Positions 1 to 9,977 of a stretch of DNA of 20,306 nucleotides are shown here, piece after piece (positions within the stretch are counted from its first letter, which is position 1; each line of letters starts with the position of its first letter). Location: the NCBI RefSeq assembly GCF_000003605.2, contig NW_003149768.1, positions 185,268 through 205,573 of the forward strand, read 5' to 3'. The position numbers and the translations under genes are program-made. The stretch is from Saccoglossus kowalevskii (lineage: Eukaryota; Hemichordata; Enteropneusta; Harrimaniidae). A model generated the notes under the pieces. It saw only the letters and a program-made list of their open reading frames with translations. It ran no database searches and was not told where the DNA came from.

Positions 1-18
1 CTGGAATTAATTTATTTC

Positions 19-69
19 AGGGGGTGTTTTTTTAGGAATTTCTCCCAGTCCACGATTGTCACCAAAGAT
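19..69 (+). repeat. dispersed repeat fragment, copy 1
   Basis: A G-rich, T-rich segment followed by a CCAGTCCACGATTGTCACC-like stretch aligns by eye with 11829-11880, at roughly 70% identity with small indels. Both copies read GGG..G.GTTTTTT.GGAATTT..CTCCC, then a GATTxTCACC core. This copy begins near the window edge, so its full extent is unknown. It is likely part of an interspersed repeat; the family was not recognised. Confidence 0.4.
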
Positions 70-70
70 T

Positions 71-2346
71 AGTGGCTCTCATAGCCTAATAAATAATTAA
101 TAAAACACTAATTAATTAATGTCATTCACTAAGAGAGATCCAAGGTCTGCATGCCAAAGTTTACCAGAACAGTATTTTCTCCCAAGCTGATTCACCCACA
201 TTTCTACAATTGGATTTTGGTTTGCACTGAAATTATGTATGAAATTACTATGCTAGAGGTAGCCAATAACCTTTGAGTTCAAATGCTGGTTTTCAATTAT
301 AAACAAAAACAGTGTTGCACTATTGTAAACATCACGCAATGCTGCAGGGAAACAATCACTATATTATTACACTCACTGTAATCATAATTTTTGGCAATAA
401 TAGTTTGAAATAATACTTCTGCCTAGTTTTTCCCTGTTTTAATCGGTTGATCACACATCCACAATCACTTTATTAAGATTGGGTTTTCTAGCGCCAGATA
501 CAAGACCTTGCTTCAGCCAATCAGATTGCTAGATTCAAACAAACCATGTTATAATTGAAATTAAACTACCATGATTTTGTTTGTAATTGAGTATTTTATG
601 TAAATTTCTATAATATCTTTGTCAAGTTTGAACTAGATTAACATATTTAAATTTGTCACATTTCTGTAATTTTCACTGATTTTAATCTTAATTTGGGACC
701 AAACATACAAAATGTAACATTCCTTTTAGTTTTTGATCAACAAATCTTAAATTTTTGCAACATTTCACGTAGAAAAGAGCAGACTATAAATGGAACTATT
801 TTGTGGATGGTGCCTGAAATTGACTTTAGCACTCAAAGGGGCATCAAATATTTTGAAAAAATGTAAAATAATTTAGCAGTTGACATTGTATCTCACAATG
901 GATGGGGATAGGGGACCCAACTAAAATCCATCTATGCATATTTGAAAGAAAAAAAATATAAATACATGTAGGGGTGAATATCTTGACTGAAAGTATTAAT
1001 TATTGCGCCTAACATATGTCTTACATAATCTCAAAAAAACATCCTTGGGGAAAAAAAGATCATAAGCACCTTCGTTTCAGTTTCTCAACCACGCAAGCAA
1101 TATGACTGCATCACATTCTTTAAAGTTATGTCTATCAAGCTGTGCCCTTCTTTTTTATCACGTCAAATAAACCAATATTTGTTCATAAGGACACGTTATG
1201 TCCATGTTTCCATTGTTTAGGGTTATTATTCCTTGACAATAGTATGTAAAGGTATAGTTATTTTATATCAACAAAACGTACCAATAGGTGTAAAACTTAA
1301 AGCCTCATTTTCAAGGTTGGGTATAGGAATTGGTATGCTGATGGGACCAGAACAGCATTTCAATGAAGTGTGTGAAAAGTTAAATTCTAGTACCAGTATA
1401 ATACTGTAAAATCCATACTGCTAGAAATTTTCCAATGTCAGGATTTTAGGGCATTCATGAATTTTTACTGCTATACAATTTTTGAATTTTCATTGATTTG
1501 CAAAATTTGCGAAGACTGAAACGATTCACAGCAGTCACTGCATGTTATGATTTTTATTCGAGCCTCTACATCAACTTCACAGATTAGCTTACATATATAG
1601 ATTTTAAATTTCTTTTTGTAAGACCCTTTTTATCCTTTCCTAAGGATTTTATGTGTCTAATAAATATTATTATTATAATCAATTTCTGGCTTTTGATTTG
1701 ATTGAATGAATTTTACAATTCGGATTCATGTAATTTTTTTTTTATTTGAAATAAAACTTAATGAAGGTATATTTTGTAACAATACAAATCAGTTTTCCTT
1801 TAAACATACACTTAGAAACCTGAAGGAGGTGTTAGTTTCAACTTTGTGCATGCAAGTGCATGTTTACAAACCAGTCTCCCATACCTATACCACAGTGTTT
1901 TGGAAAGTAGAGCAGATCGTACTTAGATTTATATTACTGAAATAACAGCTGGCTCTTGGATTCCAGAACCACTTTGGTGCAAGGCGAACATGGTTTTACA
2001 TCTAAAAATTCAAATTCATCAAATTTTGATTACCATCAACAAATTTTACATATTCATGCATCTTCCTTGTAATAAAAATGATGCAAGAGTTATCAACACC
2101 AAGCAGCAGATTGGCATTTAATTAAAGTCCAATTATTCCTGTTATAACCAAGTTAGATTTCCAAAATTTTGGATCTCCAAAATTCAAGAAACATTTTTAG
2201 TACGGGAAGATAAAACCGAAAACAAAGTCTGATGGCCTTAATTTGAGTGCTATAGAAATGACTGTATCCAATGCACACAGTTGTAAACAATACAGTTCAG
2301 TAAACAATAAGACACTATATTATTCTATTATAAAAGACTTCATTTG
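71..2346. other. AT-rich noncoding stretch, nothing assigned
   Basis: No coding region, RNA gene or convincing mobile element was found. Open frames are short and of low complexity. A CTGTAAA-type start near 1402 recalls the TIRs of the elements at 2945 and 4365, but no matching right end was found. Confidence 0.5.
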
Positions 2347-2380
2347 CATAACAATAGTAAACACATAACAATAGTAAACA
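2347..2380 (+). repeat. 17-bp tandem duplication
   Basis: Two adjacent copies of CATAACAATAGTAAACA start at 2347 and 2364. It is a small local duplication with no further copies. Confidence 0.7.
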
Positions 2381-2944
2381 ACAATGCATGATAAACATGA
2401 AAATCAGGTGACCGAGAATTGGTCATAAAATGACTTGCGCTCTGAAACATGATATAGTTCTACCAACTGAATACTGTGGAAGAACTTATTTTTCACAAAA
2501 ATACTAATTCAGGACAGGAATATTTTCATAGGATTTCATTTCATTGGAATCACCTGCTCAGCTGAAATATTTATAAATAATTCCAAGTGAAACAAACAAT
2601 CTCATTTTGTGAGCATCAATCAAATGAAATTCTAACCAAAAGTGTCCCAGAATGCACTAGGTGCCTGGAAAGGTTTGTTTGATTAAACAGAAACGAGCAA
2701 GATATATCGGTATGATGTATGACCGCATTTAATAACAAAAATGCACATGAAACTATACATGCTTTGCAAATAAGCATAGACACTATTGACAATTTTCTGA
2801 GATGAGCACTGATCAGTTCTTTCACAGACTCGCCAATTGTACTTCCAATAAGCTAAACTTATAAATCAATGTAAATATTTACACATAAGGTGCAATTCAG
2901 TGCTTCGATTATTAACGTACTGTTTTGAACAAAGTTTACTAAGT
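2381..2944. other. AT-rich noncoding stretch, nothing assigned
   Basis: Nothing supportable was seen on either strand. Short open frames have no recognisable domain and biased AT-rich composition. Confidence 0.5.
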
Positions 2945-3272
2945 TACTGTGAAACCATTTATTTTCACTGACAATTAATTTCACTATTTTGATGTTTTGA
3001 TCATATTCACTGTGTTTTAATTTCACTATTTTGATGTTTTGATCATATTCACTGTGTTTCAATTTCACTATTTTGATGTTTTGATCATATTCACTGTGTT
3101 TCAATTTCACTATTTTGATGTTTTGATCATATTCACTGTGTTTTAATTTCATGAAGTTGTCAAGGAAACAATAAGTTTTATTGTTATTTTACATATTCAT
3201 GTAGATTTAATTTAGCGGATTTTACTTCTCAGCGAAATTAAAACCCAGTGAATAATTAATGCATTTACAGTA
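2945..3272. mobile_element. TA-flanked MITE-like element with internal minisatellite
   Basis: The left end (CTGTGAAACCATTTATTTTC..., from 2947) pairs with the reverse complement of the right end (CTGTAAATGCATTAATTATTC..., ending at 3270). The match continues through TTCACTG...TTAATTTC.CT for about 45 bp per arm. Each end abuts a TA (2945-2946 and 3271-3272), as expected for a TA-target-site element such as a Tc1/mariner-type MITE. No transposase is encoded. The left-central part holds four copies of a 42-bp unit. The superfamily is inferred from the TA flanks only. Confidence 0.6.
2977..3150. repeat. 42-bp minisatellite, four near-identical copies
   Basis: Units begin at 2977, 3019, 3061 and 3103, with a partial fifth from 3145, giving an exact period of 42 bp. 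The units differ at only one or two positions (T/C before AATTTCACT). Because 42 is a multiple of three, the minus strand shows an open frame with a 14-residue repeat. This frame is explained by the array and is not called a gene. Part of the unit (TTCACTGTGTTTTAATTTCACT region) resembles the subterminal sequence of the host element's right TIR (TTCACTGGGTTTTAATTTCGCT, reverse complement), which suggests the array grew by duplication from the TIR. Confidence 0.9.
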
Positions 3273-4364
3273 AAACAAATTCTCTGTTACAAAATTCTAG
3301 ATGATAAACTTCTGTTATTGCTTATGAATTTGTTTAAATTAGTGAAGTAATTCAACAATTGTTGCAAACTGGGTTACCATATGCGGAATATGAAGTACCG
3401 TACATACCAACTAAGAAGTTGAGGTTGACAATAAAATGAGGGGCGCTATAAATATATACAAGCGACCTGTCAATCGAAATAGTTCCACTGTCCTACAACA
3501 ACATTGTGGTAGCCAGCAAGCAAGGAACGGAAACCCATAAGACTTCTTCTTGAAAACTGCCAGCACAATTTTATACCAAATATCAAAACAATCACCTATA
3601 TCAACAGCTACACTCTGTCATCTACAATAACAGAGGAGCTAAAAACTGTTTGTCCACCACTGATAAGGGAATAAAATTTGCTCTTTTCATTTCACCAGAT
3701 ACCCCCTAAAAATAATGGTATAAGCCAAACGTCTCAAAACTCTTCTTCTCAAAAACAACAAAAGCTGTAAAACAAATTACATTTTTCACAAATGACTATT
3801 CATAAAAATTACTATCTATTAGTTTCAATTAGTTAAATTCTTTTTATATCATGTAACGTATAATAGCATTTATAATAACTGTAATTTAATCATCTGTATT
3901 GGTATAGGATATGAAAACTGACAGGATATGAGAGCAATTCTAAAAGTTATTAATTTTTATAAAAACAGGAAAACACTTATTTTTAAATATTAGATAGGTT
4001 GATTATCAAACGATCTTCTTATAGGACTCCATAGAAACAATATTTGCAATAAAATTAGGGGAAAATTGATGACAAAAGACAGCGATAAAAAACGTTTAAT
4101 ATGTTCTTTATTTGTAGTAAGGGCAAAGTTCAGAAAATAAAGCAGAACACCATTCTGATTTGATACCACGTGGCAAGTATTGAAAAAAATCGCATTTATT
4201 ATTATTATAAAAAGCAAATACAAAAGATAGCAAGAAAACGACATACAAAATAAACATAAAACAATAAATAAAATTCACTTACATGTTTTTGAACTAACTA
4301 CACACTGTGTTAGATTTAGAAACAATGCATCTACACGATTATAAGTGATGTGTGGAGATAAAAC
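3273..4364. other. AT-rich noncoding stretch, nothing assigned
   Basis: No gene, RNA or element could be supported. The open frame on the minus strand near 3990-4244 is hydrophobic and low-complexity, with no family resemblance. Confidence 0.5.
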
Positions 4365-4558
4365 TACTGTAAAACACTGTTAATTTTCGCTATTGCTGAA
4401 GGAATGACTCAGTCAAAATAAAATCCAACAAATATACCTTTTTTCCTATATTTTACATTCAACTTGTCCAAAATCGGTGAAAATAAATTCCATACAAAAC
4501 ACGCAATGAGTCTTTTCAGTGAAAATTAATTCTAGCTAAAATAAAGTATTTGACAGCA
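4365..4558. mobile_element. second, diverged MITE-like copy
   Basis: The left end TACTGTAAAACACTG...TTAATTTTCGCT matches the TIR of the element at 2945-3272. The reverse complement of the right end (CTGTCAAATACTTTATTTT..., then TTAATTTTCACTGAAAAG) aligns with that element's right arm, including TTAATTTyC(G/A)CTGA(G/A)AAG. The left flank is TA, but the right flank reads CA, so the target duplication is decayed or the end is off by a base or two. There is no internal array and no coding content. Confidence 0.45.
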
Positions 4559-5007
4559 CCAAACACAAAAAGGGAATATTATAATACGCAATCATGCTTT
4601 GAATGTTAATGTCACAGTGCTAGATATAACTACATACTATAGTAACAATGTAAATGTTATTTAGGTTATGGGCGGAGGTCTAAGTCGAAGGAAAAGTATT
4701 AAAATGCAGGGAAATCAACATCAAGTATATAGTTTAATTAATTGATGGTGTCATATTTCGTCTGATACTTGATATCATTAATAATGTTTAATTGCAAGTA
4801 TAATTTATAATTATGCAGGTGGTAATTTGTAATTAATTGTCGTATTACTCCCAATAAATATTGGTTATTAAATATTTTATAACGGAACACTGTATGGGAC
4901 ACTTACATGTAAGTTTGTATTAATCTAGGAAACAGAATTTCTCAATTCAGGCTAGTGTCAGGAAACAGTCACTTAGGTGACAAATATTAGGCTAAGCAGC
5001 AAATAAA
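4559..5007. other. AT-rich noncoding stretch, nothing assigned
   Basis: Nothing was seen beyond AT-rich sequence with short AATT/ATTA runs. Confidence 0.5.
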
Positions 5008-5047
5008 ATTAATTAATTAATTAGTTAATCAATCAATCAATCAATCA
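5008..5047. repeat. compound AATT / AATC microsatellite
   Basis: Repeated AATT units run directly into repeated AATC units across about 40 bases. Confidence 0.9.
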
Positions 5048-5318
5048 CCTATTTCATTAACAAATTTAGGTGACAAGAATGTTTTGAAATTTAAGAATAA
5101 ATTTTAAAATATGAGTAAAAATGAAAAATATTATATCCTTCCGTTTCAAACTGCCAGAGTAGTCACTCAATTCTGATACTGGTATAGTTGTCGATTCGTT
5201 AAATGGAAAGAATACATGACTAAATGACAGAAGGCTATTATGTCGGTCACTCCTGTCACTCCATGTGTCCATTTACATTGTGGTCCTTCCTGTAGTGTTA
5301 AACAAGTCGTTGTGGGTC

Positions 5319-5404
5319 ATGGCGTCGTCCAAATATCCGACATCAACCCCGGACATCAGCACGGAACGGAACTCAGCCAAAGGACACACTCTAACAAGAC
5401 AACC
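5319..5404 (+). other. weak candidate first exon on the opposite strand
   Basis: On the plus strand an ATG in good context (GTCATGG) opens a 29-codon frame beginning MASSKYPTSTPDIST, rich in Ser and Thr. The frame stops at 5406-5408 unless spliced at CC|GTAAAG (donor at 5405). That donor lacks the usual G before GT. If real, this exon would lie antisense inside the first intron of the minus-strand candidate gene. No downstream exon was found, and a minus-strand frame through the same bases is also open for about 47 codons, so the strand is ambiguous. Confidence 0.15.
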
Positions 5405-5702
5405 GTAAAGTTGACTGAAAATTCCAATACCATAGTAGTTGTCGGTTTATGTTGGCCCACAGATCGTGCAGCTGCTTATACATCGTGGAAATCGCTACAT
5501 TGTTTTTGTAGACAGCGGGAATCCAAATGATTGAACACAGTCCCCCTATCACGGGACTGACTGTGTACTGAACAAAGTTTAAGTTTATAAATACAACCAG
5601 AACGTCACAATGCCCTCCATCAACAAGTACATCTTAGTCCAACTAAGAGGCATCACGGGGAAACAAACTACACAGCAACAAAGCTAAATGCAATTGACTT
5701 AC

Positions 5703-5745
5703 CGTCGACATTTCGTCCCCCGACCGCGGAGTCGGCCACCGCCAT
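5703..5745 (-). CDS. candidate first coding exon of an unidentified gene (partial)
   Basis: Reading the minus strand, an ATG at 5745 opens a 43-nt segment encoding MAVADSAVGGRNVD plus one base (phase 1). It ends in a consensus donor, CG|GTAAGT, with the intron starting at 5702. It lies in the CpG-rich island, and the frame upstream is open to a TGA about 130 bases before the ATG with no earlier ATG in that frame. A ten-codon upstream ORF (ATG 5815, stop 5785-5783) precedes it. Later exons, which would lie below 5700, could not be identified. An acceptor-like TTTTCAG near 5415 gives a frame that stops after about 20 codons. The product is not recognised. The donor, CpG context and start make this more likely than chance, but it is unproven. 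Confidence 0.35.
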
Positions 5746-5930
5746 AGTGGACGTAGTCGGTTCTTGCCCTGAACACCGTAGATCACCTTCTTCGCGACGA
5801 TAACACGGTGTCCATTTTAGTTTTAGGATCGTCCGTGACGTGGACACTTATTGAATAACCAAATCTTCGTGGTATTCACATGAATAGTGAGTCATTGTTT
5901 ATATGGAGATGACGGTGTGTTGCTGGCATG

Positions 5931-6418
5931 AAAGGTCAACGTGAAACTATAAAGCAGTCAAGACAATTAACTCTAAGGTCTCAATTTTGCGCCCTCTACC
6001 GACAAGAGTTTTCTCCCAGTGGTAACGGCGGTTTCCAGACTGCCATAAAATACTTTTTTTTAAATTGCCATATTTTATATGTATTTTTTTTCTCATGTAA
6101 AAATCATTTCCAAGTCATTTAAATTTACAATATGTGATGGTCTGAACTTTTGCGCGCACTGCGGGGAGAAACAAATATAAGCCAAGATTCTTACTTGTTC
6201 CAATAATGAAGAAATGTAGATATGTTTTTTTTTTTTAAAGTTTATAGAGAAGTGTTTTCCAGCCCAGTAATTCACTTCACATTAAGATATTAGATGGGCC
6301 ATTATTGCATGCAAAGCTACGTATTAGTAAACCAAGACTCATCCACACCTCTCATTTCCTATGAATCCATCGGTGTAAATTTGAAACAAGGGCCAATACA
6401 AATTGCACATTTCATAGG
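5931..6418. other. noncoding stretch, nothing assigned
   Basis: Contains poly(T) runs (for example 6225-6236), but no gene or element could be supported. Confidence 0.5.
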
Positions 6419-6559
6419 CAGGGGCGGATTTAGAGGGGAACCGCGAATTAGACCTTCGGCTAAACCACAGTCCCTCAACACTATTATTATTCACTAGTGT
6501 TGAGGGACTGTGGCTAAACATATCGGCCCCCCTATTCCAGAATCCTAGATCCGCCCCTG
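6419..6559. mobile_element. 141-bp foldback element with hAT-like ends
   Basis: The outer ends are CAGGGGCGGATTTAGA (from 6419) and TCTAGATCCGCCCCTG read to 6559. They are inverted copies with a terminal CAGGGGCGGAT typical of many hAT-type MITEs. Inside is a perfect 19-bp inverted repeat, CCACAGTCCCTCAACACTA (6465-6483) against 6495-6513, around an 11-nt loop. No clear 8-bp target duplication is visible (TTCATAGG against ACACGGAT), so the insertion is old or the ends are imprecise. It has no coding capacity. Confidence 0.6.
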
Positions 6560-6720
6560 ACACGGATCCCAGTGAAATAGTTACATTCATTTTTCAGAGT
6601 TAAGGAAACACAGTAAAAAAAGAGCAGCAACTACTTAACTTGAACGATTTGATCTAATATTACAACAAAATATTTATAAATGTTACTGTAACAATAATAG
6701 TCGTATTGTCAAAAGAATAC

Positions 6721-6856
6721 TTAACAGCGTGGTCGTTACGCAGTTCATGTCCGAATTTCATATACACAAACAATGTATTTACACGCGTTGTGTACGTCAC
6801 TATGAGTCCCACATGGAACATGACGCGGTGCGACCGTGACGACTGCCGCCCTTTAA
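6721..6856. mobile_element. 136-bp TTAA-flanked MITE
   Basis: TTAA occurs at 6721-6724 and 6853-6856. The left arm TTAACAGCGTGGTCGTTACG and the reverse complement of the right arm, TTAAAGGGCGGCAGTCGTCA, are inverted relatives, and the match resumes at TCATGT(T)CC further in. These arms resemble those of the elements at 7012, 12206 and 18350 (TTAAAG.GG...GTCGTC). The TTAA flanks suggest a piggyBac-like or other TTAA-specific transposase acting in trans. None is encoded here. Confidence 0.55.
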
Positions 6857-7011
6857 TGAGATGGGAAACTACAAAAACGAAAGACATTTTTCAAGTAGAC
6901 ATGTGACAAAAGCGAATCATATTAGACAAAGCAATTCAATGGCCACACCAGATACCAAAGGTAATTATGTAACTATTGAATAGGGTATTTTTTTGTTTAT
7001 TAATAGCTAGT

Positions 7012-7304
7012 TTAAAGAGGTGGTCGTCGCGCCGCGCATGTGTGACATTTGTGTTGATAAACATTGATTTTCCCACAATCCAATGCGCTTTGCTGAGGAA
7101 ATCACGAGTACGGTTTTGCCCTGGGCGCCACTTGTACTAGTTACTGTCGGCGACTCCTTCGATACCTTCCGATCAAAATTACGTAATAAAAGCTTGGTAA
7201 CCTCTCAGTTTGTACACGTTTGACTGCGCAATAGTCAAAATTGCCAGCTTTGTTTCTATGAGACCTATAAATTTAGCGCATGCGTGGCGCAACGACTACC
7301 GCCC
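7012..7304. mobile_element. about 293-bp MITE related to the TTAA family
   Basis: The left arm begins TTAAAGAGGTGGTCGTCGCG and continues CCGCGCATGTG. The right arm, reverse-complemented from about 7304, reads AGGGCGGTAGTCGTTGCGCC and continues ACGCATGCGC. The arms match for about 30 bp with CpG-decay-type differences. The right end lacks TTAA (the plus strand reads CCGCCCTGTGG), so that boundary is degraded. Open frames inside cross the element and are not genes. Confidence 0.5.
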
Positions 7305-8039
7305 TGTGGTTGGAGAATATGCCAGGGGGCATTATATCACAATTCCCGCATATCATTGCAGCACGCCTATTTCTGACCAGACGATTTTCTTAAAAGCATT
7401 ATAAAGGCATCAACATTAACAATATGGGAACGTTGCGTTTGTTGACGTGTTTTGTAAATGGCACCCAATCTATAACAAATTTGTTCTGCCTACGAGGTGT
7501 GTTTAAAGTCACTAACCATAAAATGCTGACAAATGCGAAGGTATATGTGTAGCTGAGAAAATGGAAAGATAGATTATCCTACTTGGAACAATTCAGATCA
7601 TAAAGCCATGGGAATATCACGTTACCAGTATATGTTAAATTTAGTACATATATAAGTAAATATACTTATATTTGAAATGGACCAAACAAAATACACAATC
7701 ACGGGTGAGACAGAAATGGTGGCCCAGCCATGCCAGATATTTTGACATTACAAAAAGCTTTTTTTATCTCGCAAATCACACATTGTATAGATATTTTACT
7801 GAAATGCCATTTTGATTTCTTGTCAAAATCTCCCCTTCCTTTTACAATATGCTGAAAACATGGATCTAATTGCGATATGAGATTCATAAACAAGAACTGT
7901 CAATTAATATCTGTATTTTAGAATAATGCTAAACTCTTGATAGCGTGGAAGATTTTTTTTTCATGTACATATTGATGCTTGCCTGATGTAGCAAACAAAG
8001 TACACTGTAAATTATATGAGCACTTTCATGTTTTTCATT
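7305..8039. other. AT-rich noncoding stretch, nothing assigned
   Basis: Nothing was supported apart from a small AT hairpin (ATATAAGTA at 7650-7658 against 7663-7671). Confidence 0.5.
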
Positions 8040-9010
8040 AAAACACACCGTTTTAATTGAAAGCACACTGTTGTAATTAAAAACACGTGTATTATATTAT
8101 AAAACACCAGGTCACCTGTATTTTCTATCAAAATTATAGTGGTTTAGAAAGTGTTTTTGAGAGTTATTAAAACACTTTTTGATGAAATTAAATAAATTGT
8201 AAACACACAAAAATACACTTTTTTTTCAAAATAAAACACCGAGTGTTTTACGGGGACAAAAATGTGTCATTAGAGTATTTATTGATAGAACATTTATGGA
8301 CTAATGCATCTAACTTTATGCAAGCAGTATTACCAAAATTGAGTGAAAAGTCTGGAGACTCGTGAGTAAACATTATGGTATATATGTCAACTTGACAATC
8401 ACCGAAAGTGACGTAATTTAACGTATAATGAGATGGTCATGTCATTATCTTCAGAAAATAGTTCTATATCTAATTAATTTCATGTACGCTTATACGGTCT
8501 TACAACCTATAAGTACTACTGGAAATCAAGACACGTGGTGAATTAAGTACCTTGTGTCCTAATGGATTTTGATACTCCGCATTTGGTGAACGGTGGATGT
8601 AGTTCCAATCACATCTGAGCATTCTCACATGTGATTTAAACATTTTTCTCTAAACTGTTCAATTTGAAACACTTCAAAAAGCAACATCGCCAACAATATT
8701 TCAACCCAAAACACCAGACAGTAAATGTTAATGTATAAGGCACATTTGTGTCCTTGAGAGTAACTAAAACACCTTTCTTCCAAATTGTTTTATTTTGAAG
8801 CACTTTCTAAAACACACATGCAGTGTTTCAAGGTAAAACACTCGACTAAGCATGTTTTCTATGTGTTTATGTATACGACATGTAAACAAATTCATAAGAG
8901 TAACTAAAATACTTTTCTTCAAAATGCAATGTTTCAACCTAAAACACCCGATTAGATAAGTGTTCATATACAGGACACTTTTGTGTGTCGTCTATAATAG
9001 AAACACTGCT
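8040..9010. repeat. AACAC-rich degenerate repeat array A
   Basis: The start has four units of about 20-21 bp, each opening with AAAACAC or a variant (8040, 8060, 8080, 8101). From about 8697 a longer unit recurs at 106-140-bp spacing. It comprises TTTCAAcctAAAACACcnGA (starts 8699, 8826 and 8932) and AGAGTAACTAAAA, then C/TACTTTCTTC (starts 8757 and 8897). Many AAACAC...GTGTTT inverted pairs occur throughout. The array is diverged and noncoding. It shares GGGACAAAAATGTG with array B. Confidence 0.6.
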
Positions 9011-9858
9011 TACTGTCGACTGTATGTAGCATATTTATTATAAAATAAAAACAGCTCAAACACGTCATCATTGCCAGCAAGCATACTATACATGTAAGCT
9101 ATTTATTGACTTTAGTATTTTCAATAATTAACAGCTTTATATATTCCTATATTTTGCGAGTGTGCATAACATGTGTCATAAGTTTAATAACCGATGGAAT
9201 TAAACATGCACGGTGTTGTTATCAATGCTCGTGTTAGTAAGCTGAATGACGCAGCGCTAAACAGGCGTTAATTCCCGTTCACTTCGTGTTGTGGTTATAT
9301 TTTCGTTTTCACATTACATATGCGTTACTTTATTTTACTTTTCATATTTCTGATTCAAATATCGCATTTCTTGGAAAAACAATGATAATTAATTAAACAT
9401 TACTCACTGGATTTTTGTACTATCATATTATATTTTAAAGAGCGGTCAGGATGATATTGCTAATATTGGGAATTGATTTTGCCCTGTTAATATGGGTTAT
9501 TGTTGGTTCAGTGCCCTCGTCCTCTATGCCCGGAGAGCTCTAGTTAGGTAAATATAGTTTTAAAATACCACATAAGGGTTGATTTTAAAAGGGTTTTAAA
9601 ACTAAGCAATCAAACCATTTATCAGATAGAAAAGTAAAAGATGTATGAAATAGAATAGATACAGTGCATATATGCAGATTCGAGAATGGGAGTGCAATAT
9701 AGTACATTTATTTCTAGAGAGCATGTTTCTCTGAAATTAATGATTTTTTAATTTGTTCCACTATTATTTTTTGTTTTTCCAGGAATATGATGTGCCCGGA
9801 GAGACTGCATTTGAGACAATACTATTACATGGGAAGAGATTGGATACTATGAGGTTAA
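9011..9858. other. unassigned core between arrays A and B
   Basis: No gene is confirmed. A 30-codon frame starting at 9451 opens with a hydrophobic MILLILGIDFALLIWVIVGS and stops at 9541-9543. It is followed by a donor-like G|GTAAAT (9548) and a good acceptor TTTTTCCAG (to 9782). These are recorded as a finding but are not enough to call a gene. Confidence 0.4.
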
Positions 9859-9977
9859 TACGAGGATACCTCAAAATATGCACGAAAACAGTACAGCGGG
9901 AGTATCGACCGACGCGCTGTGGAGGTCGATGCGACGGCGTACTATCTGAGTTCACACTTTGAGATATCCTCGTAATA
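9856..9977. mobile_element. foldback MITE flanked by TAATA
   Basis: The arms TACGAGGATACCTCAAAATA... (9859-9882) and TACGAGGATATCTCAAAGTG... (reverse complement of 9951-9974) agree at about 20 of 24 bases. They pair again further in, through AGTACnGC and ATCGACC. A TAATA occurs at each edge (9856-9860 and 9973-9977), consistent with a short target duplication. It explains the open frames that cross it on both strands. Confidence 0.55.

Larger units (their letters stand above)
5240..5930. promoter_or_regulatory. CpG- and GC-richer island, probable promoter region
   Basis: This segment stands out from its AT-rich surroundings, with many CpG dinucleotides (notably 5700-5850). It contains the candidate minus-strand first coding exon (5745-5703). 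On the same strand, upstream of that start, is TGACGTGG at 5836-5843 (written on the plus strand), which matches the core of CRE/ATF6/XBP1-type sites. The island most likely marks a gene start. Where transcription begins cannot be read directly. Confidence 0.4.

Noticed and set aside
1402-1560. Possible third TACTGTAAA-type MITE
   Set aside because: Only the left CTGTAAAATCC start is convincing; no inverted right end or TA flank was found.
2859-3152. Minus-strand frame with four 14-residue repeats that looks like a repeat protein
   Set aside because: The repeats are the 42-bp minisatellite of a MITE-like element; 42 is divisible by three, so an open repeated frame is expected by chance.
7210-7404. 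Plus-strand frame of 64 codons
   Set aside because: It crosses the right TIR of the 7012-7304 element and has no family resemblance.
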